Shown here: one piece after another, positions 57,626 to 64,000 of the stretch | Numbering within the stretch: position 1 is the stretch's first letter | Layout: every line of letters starts with the position of its first letter | Assembly: GCF_030864355.1 (NCBI RefSeq) | Contig: NC_083394.1 | Coordinates: 2,480,001-2,544,000 of the forward strand | Length of the DNA: 64,000 nucleotides | Reading direction: 5' to 3' | Source: Cutaneotrichosporon cavernicola | Lineage: Eukaryota > Basidiomycota > Tremellomycetes > Trichosporonales > Trichosporonaceae | Program-made: the position numbers and the translations under genes | Notes under the pieces: generated by a model | Databases searched by the model: none | What the model was told of the DNA's origin: nothing | What the model saw: only the letters and a program-made list of their open reading frames with translations

Positions 57626-58352
57626 CTAGAAGGGCTTGTCCGACTCGGGGGTGTTGTCGATGAAGTACTCGCGGACCTGAAGTCAGCTGTGTGAAGCGCG
57701 ACAGCTTAGAGCAGGAGGGCCAAGACGGCCCGGCCATCAAACAGTCCCAATGAAGCGCATTTCCTCCACTTCTGCAGCAGCCCTCTCATCTCTCATCCCC
57801 TGCTCTCTTGGCACACTCACAACGGGGATCTTGTCAAGCACGTCCTTCTGGAAGAGAGGAACCGAGCTCATGAAGAGCGAAACGGCGATGCCCGCACCGG
57901 CACCCCAGAAGATAGCCGACGAGGCGAAGGGGCGGAGGAGCCTGTGTGTGTGCAAGTCGGGTACGGAGTGGGGTTGTAACGTCGGCAAAAGACACAGTGC
58001 AAGGAAAGCCGTCACGGAGTGGAGGGAGGTGCGCGAGAGGCGGCGTGAGATGGAGTTTGCCGAGGACGCGAGGAAGATGAACGAGATGTGGCAGAGATTC
58101 GGGACGCGGTGATGGGAGCGCGACGGGAGGGTGGTGAAGGGGAGGTTGGTCGGAGCGCGGTTTAACGATCACAGAGAACCTGGTCAGCAACATGTCACAG
58201 CGGGGACGGGGGTACGAACTCCGGGGTGAGGCCGGCGAAGTGCTGCTGGTTAGCATTCATCCACATGCGCTGATCGGGGGAATTTGCCAGACGTCCGACT
58301 CTCCGCCGAGGATACTCACGATCTGGGGCTTGATCTTGAAGGCGTAGGGCAT
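57626..58352 (-). CDS. QCR10: Ubiquinol-cytochrome c reductase subunit 10 (complex III)
   Basis: Four exons on the minus strand: 58320-58352, 58220-58245, 57821-57941, 57626-57676; 76 aa, the family length. Sequence: MPYAFKIKPQI, FAGLTPELLRPFASSAIFWG, then a single membrane span (AGAGIAVSLFMSSVPLF), QKDVLDKIPVV and the conserved end VREYFIDNTPESDKPF. The W-G-A span followed by VPLFxxDVLxKIPV is characteristic of Qcr10, which associates with the Rieske protein at the edge of the bc1 complex. The 278-nt intron between exons 2 and 3 (57942-58219) would start with the unusual donor gttcgt, chosen because it alone gives the correct frame. Exon 2 has a NAGNAG acceptor. Confidence 0.88.
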
Positions 58353-58593
58353 TTTGGCGTTTCGGTCCGGGGGTGATTGACGGAGGAGAGGAGAGAGACG
58401 ACGAGTAAGACTCTAGTGGCAGCGATCAGCTAACAGCACCAAACGATCAGTGTCCAATTGGTCCGCCATCCTCACAAAGCAGAGCGTTCTGTTCCGACAA
58501 TCACACGTCATTAATATTGATAATAAAGTTGGGTGGAGGTCGGTCTCATCTCTTGCATCACCATTCCCACTAGAGAGTCACTCCATCACGACC
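58353..58593. promoter_or_regulatory. Divergent promoter of QCR10 and NDUFAF5 genes
   Basis: 241 bp separate the two ATGs. Both genes serve the respiratory chain, so shared control is plausible. The sequence holds attaatattgataataaag near 58511-58529, AT-rich and nearest the NDUFAF5 start. Confidence 0.4.
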
Positions 58594-59944
58594 ATGCTGC
58601 GCACCCTCGCACGTAGCCTTGGGCCATCAACCCGATCCGCTACTGTCCGCCCAGTTGTCGCGACCCGTATTGCGGCGCGGTACTACGCGTCTCTGTCGCC
58701 TGATGCGCCGCCACCCACGCGGCCATACGACGTCTTCGATGAGGAGGGCAAGGCGCGGCAGCGCGACCGCGCTGTAATCCGCCTCCGCGAAGCCACGGAG
58801 GCAGGCGAGATCTCGGGCCCCGAGGTGCTCGACTATCTTCGTGAGGAGATGGCTGACCGGTTAGCAGAACGTGTGGAGGTACGTCTCCGAGCTGGCCATA
58901 GGTCTGACCCCTGGATCTCAAGGTTCCGCCCTCAACCATCCTCGACCTCTCATCGCACGCGGGACAGCTCACGCGTATCCTGCAGGAAGTGTTGGGCGAC
59001 AAGCTTCCACAGTCTGAAGAGGCCGGCGGCGTGGTGGGAACTGGGCGGAGGAGGTGGATCATGGTCGAAGCGAGTGAAGGGGCGCTGAACCGCGACGCCG
59101 ACGAGACCTTTGTGTACCCGCCCGAGCGAATCCACGCACCGTCGAGCGAGTTCTTGGCCCAGCCAGAAGTCGAGGCCATGCGGGACACTATTGACTGCGT
59201 CGTGAGCGCTGGCGGACTGAACTGGGTTGGCGATATTGTCGGCGCCTTCACCCAAATCCGCCACTTGCTCAAGCCGGACGGCGTGTTCATTGGCGCGGTG
59301 CTTGGTGGCGACACACTCTTTGAGCTTCGGTGCGTCTTATCTCGACGATAGGACGGGCAGCTTAAGCCCAATCATTGGCAAGCTGACATTAGTACGTCGC
59401 TCCAGCTCGCGGAGCAAGAGCGGCGCGGGGGTATCGCGAACCGCGTCTCGCCCATGATCGGTTAGTTTCCCCCCCCCAGTCAAGCTGACGCAGACACGAC
59501 GGACGCACCGTCTCTCCTCAACCGGAGTGGGTTTACGCTGACTACGGTCGACACGGACGAGATTACCATCAATTTCCCCAGTATGTGGGAGCTGATTGCT
59601 GACCTGCGCGACATGGGCGAGAGCAATGCGATCCTGGGGCGCCGCCCGCAGATCTCGCGCGACGTGCTCTTGGCAGCCGAGGCGATTTACAAGGGTTAGT
59701 GAGAGTGCGGCTCTGCGAGTGAACAGGAGGAGCGGGACTCGAGATGACGAGTCATGCACCAGTCCGGCCCGAGAATTTCTCGTCTGTTTCAACCAGCTGA
59801 CGCCCAGAACTCTACGGCAACGAGGATGGGTCGGTGCCCGCTACGTTCCAGATCATCTTCTTCATCGGGTGGAAGCCGGGACCGAACCAGCCCAAGCCGC
59901 TTGCGCGGGGCAGTGCCAAGACTAACCTCAAGGATGTGCTGTGA
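58594..59944 (+). CDS. Complex I assembly factor, NDUFAF5-like methyltransferase-fold protein
   Basis: Five exons: 58594-58878, 58923-59329, 59393-59460, 59494-59694, 59808-59944; about 365 aa. The presequence (MLRTLARSLGPSTRSATVRP) is mitochondrial-type. Family marks: PYDVFDEEGKARQRDRAV, EEMADRLAERVE, a nucleotide-fold motif ILDLSSHAGQLTRIL, DCVVSAGGLNWVGDIVGAFT, LLKPDGVFIGAVLGGDTLFE, EQERRGGIANRVSPMI and GFTLTTVDTDEITINFPSMW, then LRDMGESNAI. Human NDUFAF5 hydroxylates an arginine of NDUFS7; the same role is inferred. Its presence implies that this organism has a proton-pumping complex I, unlike Saccharomyces. Confidence 0.93.
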
Positions 59945-60334
59945 TAGCTTTGCATGTAGCCATGACCACTGCTGCGCCGTTCTGAAAGAGACCCGGCCAG
60001 ACAGTTACACGTCGTACATTGGCAAGAGAGTGAGATGGCGGTGGGAGGGTGACGACTGACCATCTCTCATGCCATGCAACGGGCCCTAACCTGCTCAAGT
60101 GTTCCTCATCGCCTGCAACTTCGCCGTGTCGTTGCCACTGGGGGAGGTGACGCCCACCTTCACTGACAACATCCTTGATCTCCTGTGTTCGACCAACAAC
60201 GCCTTCCCGGCCCTTCCCGGCCCTTGCTCGCCCTTCGCCCTCAGCTCTCACTGCCACACACCCGCTTCCCCACAACCCCCCGTTGCCGTGCAAACACCCC
60301 ATGGGCATGACTATCCTACAAGCCAGACCGCCGT
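59945..60334. other. Intergenic between convergent genes
   Basis: 390 bp of 3' flanks. The tandem cggcccttcc duplication near 60208-60227 is the only structure seen. Confidence 0.5.
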
Positions 60335-61298
60335 CTACTGCTGCTCCTCCTCGCGCTCGACGTTGGTAATGCCCTGGCGCTTCTCGGCCAGACGCTGGGC
60401 GCGGCGCTCGCGCATAGCCTTGTTCTTGACACGGCGAGCCTCCATCTGGTCGGCGAGGTGCTTGGTGCGGAGCTTCTCGGCCTTGGCCTTGTGGATGTAC
60501 TCCATGAGGACGCGCTTGTTCTTGAACGCGTTACCCTTCGACTTGAGGTAAAGGGTGTGGTAACTGGGGTCAGCTTGTCTCCTCGCAGAAAATCGGTGGC
60601 CAGCCGTGGGTTGCGACGAGAGGTGAGGGACAAGGTTTCGGATCCGAGGCAAGTGACTCCCTTCGGTGCCGTCACCCATCACATCCTTCCCTCCTCCGAC
60701 TGCCACAGCTCTCGCAACCCTCGGCTCCGCCTGGGATTCGCTCGCACTCACAGGTGCTTGTCGATCTTGCCGGCCTCACGGTACTTGCGGAGGAGACGAC
60801 GGAGGACACGCATGCGACGGAGCCACTGGACCTTGGTGGGCATACGGGCCTCGGCGGTACCCTTGCGCTTACCGGTGCCGGTGTGGCGACCGAGACGCTT
60901 GGAGGCGATCTGGTCACGAGTGCGGGCACGCGAGTGGATAACGGTGGGCTTGACGATGATGTGACCGTCCTTAAGGAGCTTGCGCACACCCGAACGCGAG
61001 TTGGCCTGCGCGATCTCGGCGGCCTCCTGGGGGTCGAGCCAGACTGCAATCAGCATACGCATCACCATCACAAGCGTCACAGGTCTCTCCCTCTCGCCAC
61101 CACTTCCCGACGCCACCATCCACCATCCCTTCCTTGCGCGCGCCGCGCAAGATCGAGATGGATCCGCGCTTTCCCGCCACCGCCGAGTTTGAGGGAGAGA
61201 CCGCGATGAAACCGCGCGCGAGACCTACTCTTGCGCTTGCCGACGCCGGCAACCGAGGCGGCGAGGCGCTTCTGCTGGGACAGGTTGGAAAGGCCCAT
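60335..61298 (-). CDS. RPL19: 60S ribosomal protein L19 (eL19)
   Basis: Three exons on the minus strand: 61229-61298, 60752-61043, 60335-60563; 196 aa, the normal eL19 length. Sequence runs [120 protein letters not shown], with a Lys/Arg-rich C-terminal helix ending in EREEEQQ. Role: large ribosomal subunit, inter-subunit bridge. The two introns (185 and 188 nt) are several times longer than the window average, a common trait of fungal ribosomal protein genes. I looked for box C/D motifs in them and found no convincing pair. Confidence 0.97.
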
Positions 61299-61641
61299 TT
61301 TTGGTGTGGTAAACTTGACGGATAGAGGTCGCTGCTGTCGACTGTCAACTCTTGCCTCAGACCAGCGGGCGGGCGACCAAATTTGGTCCCGCAACATCGT
61401 TTGGGAAATGTCGGCACATCACATAACACCGAATCTCGCCGATGTGGCACACGCTGGAAATAGAGAATCAGCTATTTCCGGATTCAGTTCAAGTCCAACT
61501 GAAAGTCCAACTGATACATGGGTGGTTTACTGGCACAGTGCTCTATGTCTCATCCCCTGTCCTATCTGCTATCTATCATCTACTGACCCGCCAGCCCGCG
61601 AATCACCGCGCTCATACTTGCCTGATCGTTCGCAGCGCACT
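61299..61641. other. Intergenic, RPL19 promoter and OCH1-like 3' flank
   Basis: 343 bp. It contains a short direct repeat (aagtccaactgaaagtccaactga near 61490-61513). No TATA box was recognised. Confidence 0.45.
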
Positions 61642-63459
61642 CTAGTCCTCGTTCCAGCCCTGCCCCTTCCATCTCCCGCTCAAACCGTGGAATAGGACGC
61701 GTCGCCCACCACTTCGCCATGAGCGGTACCCGGTACCCCAGTACCACAGGCTCTCGCCTGGTACTGATCGCGCAGCACCACTCCCAGGTAAACTGGGGAA
61801 GAAGGAGCGGACATGGGTGAGCAGCTGCTGTATCGCCGTGTCGGGTGCAAGCATCGCCTCCTCCTGTAGGATGCTGTTGTCAGCGTCATCCAGCACTCTA
61901 CTCACAGGACATCGCCCACGCGCACGGGACCCTTGACGTTGCGCAGCTGATCTGGTGTCACACCATAGCGGACGATGAGGTACCTCAGCACGGCATCAGA
62001 GAATGGGCCCGGCCCCGTGAGGTCAAGCGCCCCCAGCGTCGGCGTCTCCTTCTGCGCCTCGACGTTGACGAGGTCCATGATCGTCGCGAGCGTGTCAATG
62101 AAGATGGGGTGGTTCGGTTTGGACTTGCGCGTCAGCACGTTCACTCAGTAGCACTAACGGAGAGGACGTATTGTGTGAACTGCAGGCTTCGCCCCCCACC
62201 AGAGTTCTTCCACGAGCGGCGGAACCGCTGAGGCGACCACATCATCCAGCGGCGCCAGTCCCACGCGATTGATGAGTCAAACTCGACGGCCACGACAACG
62301 TTGATGTCTGGCGAAAGGAGCGTCGTCGCGTCTTCCGGCGGCACTGGTTCGCGGTTGAAGCGGAACGGTGCGCGGCGCTCGTGCCGGTGCACACCAGGGT
62401 ATGGAGGCGAGAACCGCTTCGCTGGCTCCGCTTCAGTCTCATTGTCCGGCAATCCGCGCTCCCAGACGCGGCGGTTGGTCGTGTCGATGCCCTTCTCGTG
62501 GTACGCGAGGATCTGCTCAAGCGCGACGAGATCTGGGTGCGTGATGCACTTCGCGTTGAGGCCCCAGAAGTATGGGTGTGCGATGGGCTGTAGTTTAGCA
62601 TCCGTGGGACAACATGACGCGGCATAAACTTACCGCTGTGTCCGAGTCAGCGTACACACCGCCACTGAACAGGATGGCCATGTATCTGAAGTCAGCAATG
62701 TTATGGCTACAGGACTCACCGGTAGACGTCGGCGCGCAGCACGCCAAACTCGAGCTGCTCCCATGTGTGGCCCCACGCACTCTCTTGATCGAACACGCTT
62801 GCGCCGAGCCACTCGGAGACCTGTGCATCGATCTGTCCGTCGTCGGCGATAATGCTCGACCACGTTCCGCCCTTGCGCGCCGGCTCAGCCCACGCGGTCT
62901 CGGGGAGGAGGGCAGCGAGCTCCTGCTCAACGGGGAGAGGAAGAAGCGCGTTCCACAGCCGATAGAGGTCCGCGACGCCCGAGTCACCGGCGCGGTCAGT
63001 GCTGAACAGCGCGCGAGGGAGCGGCGCGCCTCGTGGAGGCGCGAAGCGAGCTAGCCGCGACAATGAGTCCTCGAACGCGAGGCGGGAGGTGCTTGACGCT
63101 AGAGTGTGCGACACAAACTTTCGCAACCGCTTGGTGTACGCATCAACGCTCGCGTCAAACGTCTCACTCCCGTCGCCAAACTTGCGGGGCGCTCGCACAC
63201 TTCGAGCCGCCTTCTTCGCGTTGTAACCTCGCTGGTGAAGGGCAGCCGTGCGCGCTGCCTCGTAGCGTTCCGCAACCTCTTCGCGCGGGACTGTCCATAG
63301 TCGGGATAGCTCGTCGGCGGTGATCGTCAACCGTGGCGCGCGGCGCCATGGCGCAAAGAGGAACAGGAGCACGACAACGCCAATCACGACCTTGACTGGA
63401 TTGGAGAGGCGCATTTGACGGAGGGAGGACCGCCGCGTCATGACGTCGCGTCGTTTCAT
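61642..63459 (-). CDS. OCH1-like alpha-1,6-mannosyltransferase (GT32), type II Golgi protein
   Basis: Five exons on the minus strand: 62720-63459, 62634-62685, 62159-62587, 61906-62123, 61642-61873; about 556 aa. A short basic cytosolic tail (MKRRDVMTRRSSLRQMR) precedes a signal anchor (VKVVIGVVVLLFLFAPW) and a stem. The catalytic DXD motif is in RYMAILFSGGVYADSDTA, formed across two splice junctions, followed by WGLNAKCITHPDLVALEQIL, VVVAVEFDSSIAWDWRRWM, SLQFTQYVLSSKPNHPIFID and LTGPGPFSDAVLRYL, the TGP motif of Och1. Family role: starts the outer mannan chain on N-glycans in the cis-Golgi. It is longer than yeast Och1 because of the stem and inserts. Another GT32 mannosyltransferase (sphingolipid-type) is possible but less likely. 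Confidence 0.83.
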
Positions 63460-63944
63460 CACGTTAGTCGTAAGGTGCCGACCTTGAGGGGCGGCGATGA
63501 TGTGAGAGGGAGTGTAATGGAAAGGAATGGGAAGATGGATACTCAAGTCGCGGCGGAAGTTGATCTGGTTGTCGTGACGGATACTCGGGAGGATGCTGGA
63601 AAGGCACTGCCTATTGTGCTCTTTTCCCTGACCAGTCACATCTCCCCCCACGGGGTCTCAGGAGTTCAGGGCAAGACACACATTAGGGCCACGTGGAGGG
63701 CGGAAATAGTTTAAAGGGGGGTTATTAACAAGGGATTTTTATCGCAAAAAGTCACCATCTGTCGGATTCGGCGTTAAGGTCATGTCGAACGGAGATGAGG
63801 CCCTAACTCCGTTCAGGATCTGCTTGCCCATCGTCCAAGTGGTCGTTGCCATCACCGCCCGTCCGCCAACCGCCAACCCTCAAAAACGTCGATGTGAGTC
63901 GGCACCCAGCACCGCGGACACCGAGCAACATCCTAACGCCCAGC
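63460..63944. promoter_or_regulatory. Divergent promoter at the window end
   Basis: 485 bp between the OCH1-like start and the next gene. On the minus strand the OCH1 leader is pyrimidine-rich. AT-rich sequence lies at about 63710-63750. Confidence 0.4.
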
Positions 63945-64000
63945 ATGTCGTACCAGTCCAAGATCTTCCGCAGCGCCAACGCTCCCCGCACCGCCCCCAC
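63945..64000 (+). CDS. Start of an unidentified gene, cut by the window end
   Basis: An ATG in good context begins MSYQSKIFRSANAPRTAPT and runs off the window. Too short to identify. Ser/Arg/Ala/Pro-rich N-terminus, with a C/A-rich leader like that of other genes here. Confidence 0.45.
   Translation, partial: MSYQSKIFRSANAPRTAP

Noticed and set aside
60564..61228. snoRNA in the long RPL19 introns
   Set aside because: gtgatgg-like sequences exist, but no C box with a matching D box and terminal stem.
1..64000. CRISPR arrays, bacterial operons or prophage
   Set aside because: The window is spliced eukaryotic nuclear DNA; no regularly spaced repeats or phage genes were seen.

Overview
This window is nuclear DNA of a fungus, most likely a basidiomycete yeast of the Tremellomycetes (Trichosporonales-like; inferred). 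The genes are dense, GC-rich and cut by many very short introns (mostly 30-60 nt) with CTGAC/CTAAC branch sites close to the acceptor. The protein set is eukaryotic and fungal: exomer, Zn2Cys6 factor, CHD1, Mediator, peroxin, SUMO E1, respiratory-chain genes. Gene models were assembled by hand from splice signals, with codon phase checked across each junction.

Layout. 0-16 kb: MPDU1-like tail (cut by the window edge), a Ser/Thr-rich unknown, an SLMAP/Far10-type FHA tail-anchored protein, an SR splicing factor, a DHHC palmitoyltransferase, a 14-exon KAR5-like karyogamy gene, a DCR2-like phosphatase and the exomer scaffold CHS5. 16-18 kb: gene-free, with a G-rich tract and a perfect 26-bp inverted repeat. 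18-29 kb: the chromatin remodeller CHD1, a transcription factor with two consecutive Zn2Cys6 clusters, an intron-containing tRNA-Leu(AAG) and a His/Gly/Ser-rich unknown.

29-44 kb is a loose nitrogen-metabolism neighbourhood: GABA transaminase (UGA1), divergent from an acetamidase-type amidase, then an ACS-family MFS permease, the proline enzyme PRO2, a Thr-rich surface protein and aspartate aminotransferase. 44-52 kb: PEX14, an FMP32/CCDC90-type mitochondrial protein divergent from MED31, SUMO E1 subunit AOS1 divergent from a PPR protein.

52.2-57.6 kb is gene-poor. Its only two convincing genes are small two-exon paralogs whose N-terminal halves resemble the bacterial HicA (YcfA-like) RNA-binding/mRNA-interferase fold, followed by basic disordered tails. 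They share an intron at the same place and phase. This is the best candidate in the window for something undescribed. 57.6-64 kb: the complex III subunit QCR10 divergent from a complex I assembly methyltransferase (NDUFAF5), ribosomal protein eL19, an OCH1-type GT32 mannosyltransferase, and the first codons of a gene running off the end.
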